A stretch of DNA of 29,968 nucleotides from Proteobacteria bacterium UBA2133. Its GTDB lineage: Bacteria; Pseudomonadota; Gammaproteobacteria; Arenicellales; UBA868. The notes below the pieces were generated by a model. It made no database searches. It had not been told where the DNA came from and was given only the letters and a program-made list of their open reading frames with translations. Positions 1-7,307 of the stretch are shown here, piece after piece (position 1 is the stretch's first letter; each line of letters opens with the position of its first letter). The translations under genes and the position numbers were made by a program. The DNA lies in contig DCXP01000036.1 in assembly GCA_002327725.1 (NCBI GenBank), positions 2,020 to 31,987 on the forward strand, read 5' to 3'.

Positions 1-2
1 CT

Positions 3-623
3 CAGGCAGATTCAGACCCTACCAAAGTAAGCCTTGACACTCACATAGCGGATATCTGCTCAATTATCAAATCCCAGAAACTGTATGACGTAGTTCTAGT
101 TGGGCATTCCTATGGTGGCATGCCTATCACCGACGCTGCTGACAAGATGCCGGGCCGTATCCGGACTCTGGTGTATCTTGATGCAATGATCCCCGAAAAT
201 GGTAAATCCGCGCTTGATATTCGATACCCGTCCAGTCACCAGTTTCCAACTCCAGATAACAGCGGCTTAATTCCTCCTGTGAGGGCGAGTGTGTTTAATT
301 TATCGGGTGAGATGGAAAAATGGGTCGATCGCCAACTCAGGCCACAGCCGCCAAAGACCATTATCCAACCAATCCGATTAAAGGGCGCCTGGGAACAGGT
401 GTCACGAAAGGCCTATCTCAGGGCGACACGCTATGAGGCTCCCTGGTTCGATCGATTTCTCTCGGTCGAGAAGCTAGGCTCTCTTTTTGATGGATGTTAT
501 GGGTCTTTCCAATCTCACAGGCTGCGTGCGAATTTTCGAATCTCTTTTATTAGCAGGTCTGGTTGTTCCATCGCTGCAAAATGCCCACCGCGTGGCATCT
601 CTGTCCACTGCGTGACGTTGTAA
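3..623 (+). pseudogene. alpha/beta hydrolase, left end outside window, C-terminus broken
   Basis: An open frame enters from the left edge, in frame from base 3. It encodes the nucleophile elbow VGHSYGG (bases 105-125), followed by MPITDAADKMPGRIRTLVYL, a typical strand/helix pair of the salicylate-esterase/hydroxynitrile-lyase-like alpha/beta hydrolases. Family resemblance continues to about FDRFLSVEKLG (near base 480) and then stops. The expected C-terminal segment carrying the catalytic His (usually in GHD or GHM) is absent. The last 109 bases of the frame lie antisense to the intact 3' end of the epoxide hydrolase and encode Arg/Ser/Cys-rich sequence unlike any hydrolase. I infer that a deletion joined the two convergent genes and left this one without a catalytic His. 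The N-terminus cannot be judged because the window begins inside the gene. Confidence 0.7.
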
Positions 624-1660
624 ATTCGATCGACGTAACTGCGTGGTGGCCAGGCCAGAAGTTCTTCTGGAAACAGTGCGCAACCGGTCGGCACTTCCAC
701 TCTTTTTCCTTCCGCTGACAAGATTCTCCCTCCCTCTTCGCGGCGCCCATAGTAAATCCAGGACGCAGTGTTGAAGGTTCGGCTAACGATGTAGACCATG
801 ATATTGGTCAGCAACTGGTCCTTGGTGTATACGCTTTCTAAGTCACCCTGTGTCAGATCAGACCAGCCATGCATTTTTTCCAGAATCCACGCGGCCACAC
901 CGACCGGGCTATCCATCATGGCGTAACTTAAGGTCTGAGGTTTGGTTGCCTGCTGAGTGCGATAGCCGTTTTGAACAATCTGGTCTTTTTCAAATTGTTC
1001 CGCCCAGGCAATCTCTTCAGCTCCCTGTGGTCCGTCTTTATGCCGCATCGTTAGGATATTGATATGAATAGCAGCACATGAGGGCGCGTGGTCATAGCCC
1101 AGCCAGCTTGAAATAGCACCGCCCCAATCTCCGCCTTGTGCAATATAGCGGTCATGCCCTAAAACATCAGTCATCAGGCTGTTAAACATGGCCGCCATTT
1201 TTCTTGGGCCGTACGGCCGTGGTGGACGACCTGAAAAACCGAATCCGGGCAAAGATGGTGCGACGACATCAAAGGCATCGTCCACGGTTCCGCCGTGGTG
1301 TTCTGGGTGGGCAAGAAGGTCTATAAAGTCGAGGAATTCGACAATTGTTCCCGGCCAGCCATGGGAAATTATGAGCGGCCTGGGGTTGGGCCCACTGCCT
1401 TTTTCGTGAATAAAATGAATGTCAACCCCATCCACAGGCGCTGTGAAGTGGGAAAACCGGTTAATTCGTGTCTCCTGTTTACGCCAATCAAATTCAGTAA
1501 CCCAGTAGTTGCAGAACTCCTTCATATAATCCAGATTTGTACCGTAGTCCCACCCTCCGTCGTCTGGCATTTCATGCCACGGGAATGCAGCGACTCGCGT
1601 TCTTATTGCGTCAATCTTCTCATCAGAGATTCTTACCTTGAATGGTTTAACAGTTGTCAT
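515..1660 (-). CDS. epoxide hydrolase (microsomal EPHX1-like, with EHN domain)
   Basis: Soluble alpha/beta-hydrolase-fold enzyme that opens epoxides to vicinal diols through a covalent Asp ester. The 381-residue protein has the N-terminal epoxide-hydrolase domain (about residues 1-115: PFKVRISDEKIDAIRTRV, then the FDWR segment). The oxyanion-hole motif HGWPG is at 100-104, the nucleophile Asp is at 178 in QGGDWGG, and the catalytic His is at 360 in RGGHFAA. Length and C-terminus match the family, so this gene is complete. A GTG at 1705 would add 15 residues, but the ATG at 1660 starts directly before the conserved PFKV segment and is preferred; neither has a strong SD. It lies downstream of the 4-oxalocrotonate tautomerase on the same strand and is probably co-transcribed with it. 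Its 3' end overlaps the broken hydrolase on the other strand. The substrate cannot be read from the sequence. Confidence 0.88.
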   Translation of the reverse strand: MTTVKPFKVRISDEKIDAIRTRVAAFPWHEMPDDGGWDYGTNLDYMKEFCNYWVTEFDWRKQETRINRFSHFTAPVDGVDIHFIHEKGSGPNPRPLIISHGWPGTIVEFLDFIDLLAHPEHHGGTVDDAFDVVAPSLPGFGFSGRPPRPYGPRKMAAMFNSLMTDVLGHDRYIAQGGDWGGAISSWLGYDHAPSCAAIHINILTMRHKDGPQGAEEIAWAEQFEKDQIVQNGYRTQQATKPQTLSYAMMDSPVGVAAWILEKMHGWSDLTQGDLESVYTKDQLLTNIMVYIVSRTFNTASWIYYGRREEGGRILSAEGKRVEVPTGCALFPEELLAWPPRSYVDRIYNVTQWTEMPRGGHFAAMEQPDLLIKEIRKFARSL

Positions 1661-1665
1661 GTGAC

Positions 1666-1679
1666 TACGAGAACTCGTA
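1666..1679. promoter_or_regulatory. perfect inverted repeat at the epoxide hydrolase start
   Basis: TACGAG-AA-CTCGTA forms a perfect 6-bp inverted repeat with a 2-base centre, five bases upstream of the preferred ATG. It could be a small operator or an mRNA hairpin that affects initiation. Nothing else supports a specific regulator, and repeats of this size also arise by chance. Confidence 0.25.
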
Positions 1680-1727
1680 TGGCCATGCGAAAGGACTAAA
1701 CACACGATACGGGAGAAACAGTATCAC

Positions 1728-1922
1728 TCATTTTGATTTTTTCTCGGAGAATAGTTCTCCTCCTTGAGCCCAGTCAGATTGCTCAACATCAGTCAGTATC
1801 ACATCGACCGCGTCAGGGGTGCTGCCAGCGGTTTCGACAAACGCGTCCGTGAGTGCACGAACCAGATCACGTTTCTGTTGGGGTGTTCGACCGGTAAACA
1901 TCTGTACCTGAATCAAAGGCAT
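1728..1922 (-). CDS. 4-oxalocrotonate tautomerase family protein
   Basis: A 64-residue protein of the 4-oxalocrotonate tautomerase family, small enzymes that form homohexamers and use the N-terminal Pro as general base to move double bonds in 2-hydroxymuconate-like enols. After Met removal Pro1 is exposed (PLIQVQMFTGR). Arg11 is present, the C-terminal GGELFSEKK matches the family, and Trp50 sits where the classical enzyme has Phe50. The position of the substrate-binding Arg39 is Asp (DAVDVIL), so the classical substrate is doubtful. The SD AGGAG lies about 8 bases upstream of the ATG. The gene is first in a likely two-gene unit with the epoxide hydrolase. The pairing suggests a role in degrading an unsaturated or ring-derived compound, which is inference. 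Confidence 0.85.
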   Translation of the reverse strand: MPLIQVQMFTGRTPQQKRDLVRALTDAFVETAGSTPDAVDVILTDVEQSDWAQGGELFSEKKSK

Positions 1923-2139
1923 TTCGAGTCTCCTGTATATGAGGTTGGATTATTCTTCCGCCGTCAGAGATAACTGGGTATGTAGTGATCTCGGGAGTGA
2001 CCCCTTCTTTTGCGGCCGCGATCTGACAACAAAGAGCCCTCACTTGGGAGATAGAGTCAGGCAATGATCTACCGCTGCGGTTTTTAGGGGTCCGGAAAAG
2101 GCGTTGAATAAGGGGAAGTCCCAAAGAATCCATGCCGAT

Positions 2140-2523
2140 CTACCGAGAGTCCCGGCGACGGTGGTGTGCACGACGATGGCACAAATATGTACGAGGTCGG
2201 TCGGCAAAGATCAATCCAATACCCACGAACAACCCCCCGATAAAGCCACACTCGGCAGGCCAGATGTAGAACCCTTCGTTTAAGCCATGCGCAAAGGCCA
2301 GAAACCAGCCAACCGCACAGCACAGAAACAGTATCAGCGGGCCAAAAAAGGCTTGCCGGGGGATGATGCCTCCAATAAATCGGCCCGCCATTAGAATCAC
2401 CGCTGCCAGTACCAGCGCCGGGCCCGCTATCTGCCATAGCCCCGCATCATAATAAGTGAAGCGGCAGAGCAGACCGGAAACAATCCCCGCCAAAAGATAT
2501 TTTCCAAGATCGATATAGTTCAT
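2140..2523 (-). CDS. small multi-pass membrane protein, function unknown
   Basis: A 127-residue hydrophobic protein with about four membrane segments: KYLLAGIVSGLLC, IAGPALVLAAVILMAGRFIGG, AFFGPLILFLCCAVGWFLAFA and CGFIGGLFVGIGLIFA. The tail is short, basic and His/Arg-rich (RPRTYLCHRRAHHRRRDSR). I do not recognise a family. The ATG at 2523 is preceded by GGGAT in a suitable position. It follows the other small membrane protein by 44 bases on the same strand, so the two probably form one transcription unit and perhaps a membrane pair. The basic tail is unlike the rest of the protein and might come from a late frameshift, but I cannot prove this. Confidence 0.6.
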   Translation of the reverse strand: MNYIDLGKYLLAGIVSGLLCRFTYYDAGLWQIAGPALVLAAVILMAGRFIGGIIPRQAFFGPLILFLCCAVGWFLAFAHGLNEGFYIWPAECGFIGGLFVGIGLIFADRPRTYLCHRRAHHRRRDSR

Positions 2524-2567
2524 AGTGATCCCGGTGCTGGTTCGCCCCTATAAATGAAGATGCCCGA

Positions 2568-2900
2568 TCATGGGCGCTTCCTGTTTTTGCTCTTTGCCCT
2601 TGTCCATCCGATAGCGCTGCCAAGGCCCGCAATAAGCACCCCGAGCCCCATGATCCACGGCACCCCCTCCAGGGGTATCAGAATAAACCGCCCGAACCTG
2701 AGGATTGACCAGGTTTCAGCCTCTGCATCGAATGACTGCAATATGCCCAGAAAAATGATGTGACTTGCGAAAAAGACTGTGAGGAAGAGTACCAACCCGG
2801 CAAGTAATCCCAGAGCAACGGCGAGCCAGTGCGGTTTGCTCCCGGCAATAAAATAGGCCCCGAAGAAACCAACAACGACGCTGGCCGCTATGGTCAGCAT
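2568..2900 (-). CDS. small membrane protein, function unknown
   Basis: A 110-residue protein with about four hydrophobic segments: LTIAASVVVGFFGAYFIAG, WLAVALGLLAGLVLFLTVFFASHIIFLGIL, and a C-terminal IPLEGVPWIMGLGVLIAGLGSAIGW. It ends in a basic tail (RAKSKNRKRP), which suggests a cytoplasmic C-terminus. A good SD (GAGGAT) stands before the ATG. No family recognised. It is the first gene of a two-gene minus-strand unit with the membrane protein downstream. Confidence 0.6.
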   Translation of the reverse strand: MLTIAASVVVGFFGAYFIAGSKPHWLAVALGLLAGLVLFLTVFFASHIIFLGILQSFDAEAETWSILRFGRFILIPLEGVPWIMGLGVLIAGLGSAIGWTRAKSKNRKRP

Positions 2901-3246
2901 GATCGTATCCTCATGATCAAGGGCTTACTTTCGCGGAGGTTTCAGCAGACGCTGGCAGGTTCATGTTGTGCTCGAACGGCTCACAAACCTCGCGGAAACT
3001 AACCATAGCACAGTTTTAAATGATCAATAAATTTACTCATTTGGCAGGCTTATTGAGAATTCGGCCCGCAAACCCAAGCGCCCGGATACAGCCACAACGC
3101 CATCGTCATACGAATACCACAAAGACTGAAAACAGGTGTAGATTGGTCTGTGGTTACCCAGGCCGTGATAACACGAAATGCACATTTATCTCGCCCGCTC
3201 AATACTCTGCTCTGATTAGCCGATCCCGCTGAATCGAGCCCTTACC
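2901..3246. other. divergent intergenic region with an imperfect inverted repeat
   Basis: About 346 bases separate the minus-strand membrane-protein unit from the plus-strand secreted-protein gene, so promoters in both directions are expected here. I see an imperfect 14-bp inverted repeat, TTTCGCGGAGGTTT (2929-2942) and AAACCTCGCGGAAA (2985-2998), pairing at 11 of 14 positions across a 42-base spacer. It is followed by an AT-rich stretch around 3014-3050. A 70-codon open frame at 3020-3232 has no family features or SD, and I do not call it a gene. Confidence 0.4.
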
Positions 3247-4236
3247 ATGTTCGCTACCACTCACCTTGGGGGTAAATCACTGCTTCTGCTGGGACTGTTG
3301 CTGCTTCAGTGCCATTGGGGGATAACGGCGGGTCGGGCTGAGGCAGCCGATTCTGAGTCGCTCACAGAGTATGTGTCGTTTGAACTGTTGATCCACAGGG
3401 CGGACGTGACTGCGGTGTTCAACGGCAAACAACGTATCGGCGGGGATCACGATACCGGCCTGGACCCCAGCACGGATTCCATTGCCAAGGGTGTTCATTC
3501 CCTCGCCTTTTTCTTTGAGGGAGATTCGCAGGGCTACCCAATACCCCTACAGGACAGCACTATCGGCTCGGACGGCTTTTCCCTGCTGAACGTGTTTGCG
3601 ATTGATGGGTTTGCTGTTTTTCCGCAAGAGGCAAAATCTCGCTGGGCGGTAGTTGACCTCAGTCGTCTTCGCGAGTTTCTGCGGGGACAACAACCTGCGC
3701 CTGACCAGATAGTGGATGACCTGCAGCATTACATAAGTACTGAACTTTCCGGCAGTCGATTCAAATCCGTAGAATTTACGCTCAGGCTTCACTATCCCCT
3801 TGCAACGGCTGTATTTCGCGGATACGCGGCGGGCACTTTCCCCCTGTCTTTAGGTACTGAATCACTGTCTTTTTTACTTCCCAACACTGACGAGGCAATC
3901 CGGTTTCGACCAACGGGTACACTCTATCCGTCAGACTGGGCATTTGGCCTTGTATCGCCGGATCATAACCACCTACTCTTGCTACAGGATCACTACGGGC
4001 CATACCACATCATCTCTTTCGCCCATCTGGCCCAATACCTTGATGGGCATGGCGAGCCTGACTATCTGGTTGATTGGCAATTTCCAGAATCAAGCGCAGA
4101 CGCCGTACTTTCTCAAGGCCGATGGCTTACCAATGACCTGATCTCTTTTTCTGCAGAGTGCTGCGGTACCAAAGCCGCGCTGATCTACAAGCTCGGCAGC
4201 GATAGAGGGCCAGTGCTTCATCACACCGATGACTGA
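3247..4236 (+). CDS. secreted or periplasmic protein of unknown function
   Basis: A 329-residue protein with a clear signal peptide: Lys10, a Leu-rich core (LLLLGLLLLQCHWGI) and a likely signal peptidase I site at AEA-AD near residues 33-35. The mature part is rich in aromatic and acidic residues and seems to consist of beta-rich repeats of the kind SFLLPNTDEAIRFRPTG and WAFGLVSPDHNHLLLLQDHY, which could be a propeller-like or similar fold. No catalytic motif or known family is recognised. The start is uncertain because no strong SD precedes the ATG, but the signal peptide begins directly after it. The next gene follows by 26 bases and is probably co-transcribed. Confidence 0.65.
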   Translation: MFATTHLGGKSLLLLGLLLLQCHWGITAGRAEAADSESLTEYVSFELLIHRADVTAVFNGKQRIGGDHDTGLDPSTDSIAKGVHSLAFFFEGDSQGYPIPLQDSTIGSDGFSLLNVFAIDGFAVFPQEAKSRWAVVDLSRLREFLRGQQPAPDQIVDDLQHYISTELSGSRFKSVEFTLRLHYPLATAVFRGYAAGTFPLSLGTESLSFLLPNTDEAIRFRPTGTLYPSDWAFGLVSPDHNHLLLLQDHYGPYHIISFAHLAQYLDGHGEPDYLVDWQFPESSADAVLSQGRWLTNDLISFSAECCGTKAALIYKLGSDRGPVLHHTDD

Positions 4237-4262
4237 TTAGGTTTTGATCGGGGACTTAGGCG

Positions 4263-4505
4263 ATGAGTTGTACTGCCTGCGAGATTCATCCCGAGGGAGC
4301 TTTTGCATCAGCCGGAGAGGATCTTGAATTCGAGAAAACCCTGACCGGCCATCCTGTACTGATGACTATCCCTGGCCCGGTTGATTGGCCGAAACATGGC
4401 CTGGTGGAACGTTTTTTCCAATGCTCCCAATGCGGCGAAAAATGGTATTACGCCCAATCGGACTTCCCCTACCGGGGATGCTGGTCGAAGCTCGAGCAAG
4501 AATAG
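4263..4505 (+). CDS. small CxxC protein, putative zinc ribbon
   Basis: An 80-residue protein with two CxxC pairs, Cys3/Cys6 and Cys54/Cys57 (FQCSQCGEKW), plus Cys73. This spacing suits a small zinc-binding knuckle. No named family is recognised. A GGGGAC sequence 9-14 bases before the ATG could serve as a weak SD. It follows the secreted protein by 26 bases and ends just before a decayed hydrolase fragment in another frame. It could bind nucleic acid or be a protein-interaction module; nothing in the sequence decides this. Confidence 0.55.
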   Translation: MSCTACEIHPEGAFASAGEDLEFEKTLTGHPVLMTIPGPVDWPKHGLVERFFQCSQCGEKWYYAQSDFPYRGCWSKLEQE

Positions 4506-4528
4506 GTTCGCTCACTTCCGGGATTTGA

Positions 4529-4906
4529 CGTACCACCGCCATCAACAGCCGATTGAAGATGTTAGGCCTCGCGTCGGATGATCCGGTCATTGATGAAGTG
4601 CCGGCCTGGATTCTAGGGAACGATCCCCGAACCTTTACTGAAACTCGACAGATTCTCGCCAGTGGCGTTACTGAACTCGTCCGCCCGCCACAGCCTATTG
4701 AAGCACCGACGTGAGTCATGACCTGCGAGAACGACAACGGCAGCAGTCCTGAGATGGCATACGCAATCAGCAGCGAGATCGCAGGATCACAGACCGTCAT
4801 CACCCTGGACCTTCAACACATGGGTCTGAGCGAACGACCTTCTGTGTTCATCTCTGAAATCTTAAGGTTTCTCGCAGCAGCAGCTTCACCAGATGGCGTT
4901 TTATGA
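4529..4906 (+). pseudogene. C-terminal half of an alpha/beta hydrolase with an in-frame stop
   Basis: One reading frame runs from just after a stop at 4526 to 4906 and is interrupted only by TGA at 4712-4714. The segment before the stop (RTTAINSRLKMLGLASDDPV ending PIEAPT) and the one after it (VMTCENDNGSSPEMAYAI, then LQHMGLSERPSVFISEILRFL) together read like the C-terminal half of a 3-oxoadipate-lactonase-like hydrolase: a PTLV strand, the acid-containing ENDNGS loop, and the catalytic His in LQHMGLSE. The stop falls where Leu is expected (PTLV), so a single T-to-G change in TTA would explain it. The N-terminal half with the nucleophile elbow is missing. This is therefore a truncated remnant and is unlikely to be functional. 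Confidence 0.7.
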
Positions 4907-5230
4907 CGAACCTGGCCTTGAAGCCAATATGGGTAGCTGCACAGTCCTCGCCTGATCGCGTTACCCGAGAAGACCCGGAGCGGTGACAGTCAATAATCAG
5001 GTGCTCACTCTGAAAGTGTCACAGGAATTTCGAATCTGATCGAGAGATATTACCGTTTATAGGCTCTTTCTTTATTCAGCGATCTCGACTCTGATCTTGC
5101 TAAGACGACCTGCGGGAAGATCTTTCGAATGCTATTCCCTCTCTGACGAGAGGATAGGTACGCGATAAAATGTTGAAGGCGCTTGGCGCCTGCCTGCAAT
5201 GACCCGTACCTCTCCAGCATCGATCTTTAC
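4907..5230. other. non-coding stretch with two small hairpins
   Basis: I find no convincing gene here. There are two short perfect hairpins: CCTCTC-TGAC-GAGAGG at 5138-5153 and GGCGC-TTG-GCGCC at 5178-5190. The second lies just upstream of the next gene's start and includes an in-frame TTG (5183) that could be an alternative start. The region likely holds the promoter of the URO-D-family gene, but no clear -10/-35 pair stands out. Confidence 0.35.
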
Positions 5231-6538
5231 ATGAGCAGAATTGAAGACTATCCCTACCCGTCCGGGCTTCATCTGTTAACCAAATGGCAGGCCGGGGACG
5301 ACGAGGCATGCAAGGAAATGACCGTGATTTTTGATGACGCCATCGCGGGCCGTTTCGATGCCAACTTTTCCGTGCTCACCTCACCTGACCGGGTCCACTC
5401 CACGGCGTCCGTTCATATGCTGGGCCTTGCGGTGCTGCACGACCTATACGGCATAGAGTCTTGGGCCTACTACAACACCGATCCTTATCGATATGTCCGG
5501 ACCAATCTTGCGGTGAGTCGGCTTCTGGGGATCCACAAGTTCTACACAACCTGGGCACTTTATGCCTTTACCTGTGAACCGCTCGGCCAGAAGATGATGT
5601 ACCCCGACCGGTTCCCGCCCGGAGCAGACCCGGATGCGTTCCTGATTAACAAGACAAACTGGCAGGAACTAAAAGCCCCCGACTTTAGCTGCGGGATACC
5701 CAAAACCATCGACGGCATTCTGCGGGCGACGCAGGAGCTGACAGGCGTCCCGCCGCTGCTTCAAATCTCGGCTCCCTACAGCCTTGCTGCGGACATTTAT
5801 GGGCAGGAGCCATTGCTCGCCGATGTGGTCAGTGACCCCGGAACCGTCAATGCCTTGCTTGATCACCTGGGTGACGAGATTCTCGCTCCCTGGATGGACC
5901 ATCATTTTGAAACCTTCCCCGACGGCTGGGTGGAACTGTCAGATGCATCAGGGTCTCCATTTTTTATCGGACCCGAGAACTGCATGCAGATGTCGATCCG
6001 TTCAATACGACATATGCTGCGCGGCAAACCATACGCCGACCGGGTGTTTGACAATAACTTGCGTGGCGACTTTGTCGCAGGCGCCAAAAAGAAAGGGCGC
6101 GGTTCGCGCCGTGATGCCGAAACCACATCAGGATCCAGCCAGGCCAAACTGCTGGAACTCACCGACGCCAAAGTAAGTGTGAACCCTGTCTTCATCATGC
6201 GCCTGGAAGCCGACAAGGTAAACATCTCGTTCTATGAAGAAGAGGCGATCAAACGCAATCTGCCGCTGACTTCAGGGATCGGCTCCCCACAGATTGACCG
6301 CAACAGCATCGAAAATCTCGAAGCGACAAGAATCAGCATCCGTGAGGAGGCGCGGTCCTTCGTGGAATCAATAAAACGGGTCTGCGAGAGCGTGGATCTG
6401 CCCGACGGCAACCACGTCGGCGCGCCCTGGCCCAGCCATGTCTATTTTGAAGACATCAACGGTCAGTCACATTTTGAACTGGTTGAAATCATCCTGGACG
6501 AGGTCTACCAATCCGAACCTATCAACCGTCCGGGTTGA
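5231..6538 (+). CDS. uroporphyrinogen decarboxylase (URO-D) superfamily protein
   Basis: A cytoplasmic TIM-barrel protein of the URO-D superfamily, which includes heme-pathway decarboxylases and methyltransferases such as MtaA/MtbA that move methyl groups to and from corrinoid proteins. Family features are the segment TGVPPLLQISAPYSLAADIYG with DPGTVNALLDHLGDEI after it (matching the gPftLas..G and dPe.v..lL motifs), and SDASGSPFFIGPENCMQMSI. The C-terminal barrel contains LTSGIGSPQIDRNSIE. At 435 residues it is longer than heme UroD (about 350). An extra Lys/Arg/Ser-rich segment is present (AGAKKKGRGSRRDAETTSGS). I see no HxC zinc motif as in MtaA, so neither function is assured. The ATG at 5231 is chosen; a TTG at 5183 would add 16 residues. 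A DUF1989 gene follows by 73 bases, probably in the same transcript. Confidence 0.72.
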   Translation: MSRIEDYPYPSGLHLLTKWQAGDDEACKEMTVIFDDAIAGRFDANFSVLTSPDRVHSTASVHMLGLAVLHDLYGIESWAYYNTDPYRYVRTNLAVSRLLGIHKFYTTWALYAFTCEPLGQKMMYPDRFPPGADPDAFLINKTNWQELKAPDFSCGIPKTIDGILRATQELTGVPPLLQISAPYSLAADIYGQEPLLADVVSDPGTVNALLDHLGDEILAPWMDHHFETFPDGWVELSDASGSPFFIGPENCMQMSIRSIRHMLRGKPYADRVFDNNLRGDFVAGAKKKGRGSRRDAETTSGSSQAKLLELTDAKVSVNPVFIMRLEADKVNISFYEEEAIKRNLPLTSGIGSPQIDRNSIENLEATRISIREEARSFVESIKRVCESVDLPDGNHVGAPWPSHVYFEDINGQSHFELVEIILDEVYQSEPINRPG

Positions 6539-6611
6539 CACTTCATGAGTGCTACACTTGCACTAACTGCAGGAACAACACTCAATCGCTAGGTTGTCGA
6601 GAACATACCGT

Positions 6612-7217
6612 ATGGACCCACTCATCATTCCAGCCAGTGAGGGGCGTGCAGTGAAAGTTTCCGATGGCGCGTCGTTGCGGATTATCACGCCAAAAGGTGC
6701 ACAGGCAGCTGATTTTTTCGCCTACAACGCCGAGGTGATCAGCGAATGGCTTTCACCGATGCACACCTGGGTCCTCAACCGGAGCATCAAACCCCGAGAA
6801 GGACATGAATTGATCAGTCGTTTCCGACGGCCGATGCTGACTTTCGAGAAAGATGGCGCATCTGGCGTACACGACATGATGCTGGCCGCCTGTGATCAGT
6901 TTCGTTACGAGCAGTATGGTCATCAGGGGCCTCACCCGAGTTGTTCTGAAAATCTTCAGACCGCTATGCGCCGTGAGGGTTATGAGATAGACGTTGTGCC
7001 CCAACCGATTAATTTCTTCACCAATACTTTCATCGATGCCGACGCCAACCTCACCTCACCACCGAACCCGGTCCCCCCAGGTGCCTATGTCGAACTCCGG
7101 GCCCATATGGATCTCATCTGCGTGATCTCTTCATGCCCCTTTGATCTTGCGATTCCGGATTGGCAGATCAATTCCGAAAGCGGGGTGAGTGAACTTATTG
7201 TTGAACTAATCCAATAA
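6612..7217 (+). CDS. DUF1989 / urea carboxylase-associated family protein
   Basis: A 201-residue protein of the DUF1989 family. The start LIIPASEGRAVKVSDGASLR is typical, as are GAQAADFFAYNA, the metal-site-like VHDMMLAACD (His88, Asp89, Cys94), HPSCSENL (Cys111) and SSCPFD (Cys175). Paired DUF1989 proteins form the two subunits of carboxyguanidine deiminase next to guanidine carboxylase. Here there is a single copy and no carboxylase, so that role is not supported. It follows the URO-D-family gene and may act on a related small nitrogen or one-carbon compound, which is inference. The ATG at 6612 matches the family start better than an in-frame TTG at 6594. Confidence 0.8.
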   Translation: MDPLIIPASEGRAVKVSDGASLRIITPKGAQAADFFAYNAEVISEWLSPMHTWVLNRSIKPREGHELISRFRRPMLTFEKDGASGVHDMMLAACDQFRYEQYGHQGPHPSCSENLQTAMRREGYEIDVVPQPINFFTNTFIDADANLTSPPNPVPPGAYVELRAHMDLICVISSCPFDLAIPDWQINSESGVSELIVELIQ

Positions 7218-7279
7218 TCCGAGACATCCGCTCGAGCTTCACGAGCTTCTTAAGTGCGGGTCGTCTTCTATCTCCAGTC

Positions 7280-7298
7280 CTGTTCTCGCTTAGAACAG
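7280..7298. terminator. hairpin between two convergent genes
   Basis: CTGTTCT-CGCTT-AGAACAG forms a perfect 7-bp stem with a 5-base loop between the 3' ends of the DUF1989 gene and the deacetylase gene, nine bases past the deacetylase stop. There is no T-tract on either side. It may be a weak bidirectional terminator or an RNA 3'-end stabiliser. Confidence 0.4.
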
Positions 7299-7307
7299 TG
7301 CGCCTGA

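Noticed and set aside
1867..2133. 88-codon minus-strand frame upstream of the tautomerase
   Set aside because: It overlaps the start of the tautomerase, which has Pro1, Arg11 and a good SD; the frame itself shows no family features.
3020..3232. 70-codon plus-strand frame in the divergent intergenic region
   Set aside because: Composition is Arg/Thr-rich, with no SD and no recognisable motif; probably chance.
4712..4714. Selenocysteine or readthrough at the in-frame TGA
   Set aside because: The position calls for Leu in a structural strand, not a redox residue; no convincing SECIS-like hairpin follows, and the N-terminal half of the gene is missing anyway.
4366..4803. 145-codon minus-strand frame across the CxxC gene and hydrolase remnant
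   Set aside because: It has no SD or family features, and plus-strand homology explains the sequence.
5231..6538. HemE, heme-pathway uroporphyrinogen decarboxylase
   Set aside because: The protein is too long, the N-terminal HemE signature is not seen, and the neighbours have no link to heme synthesis.
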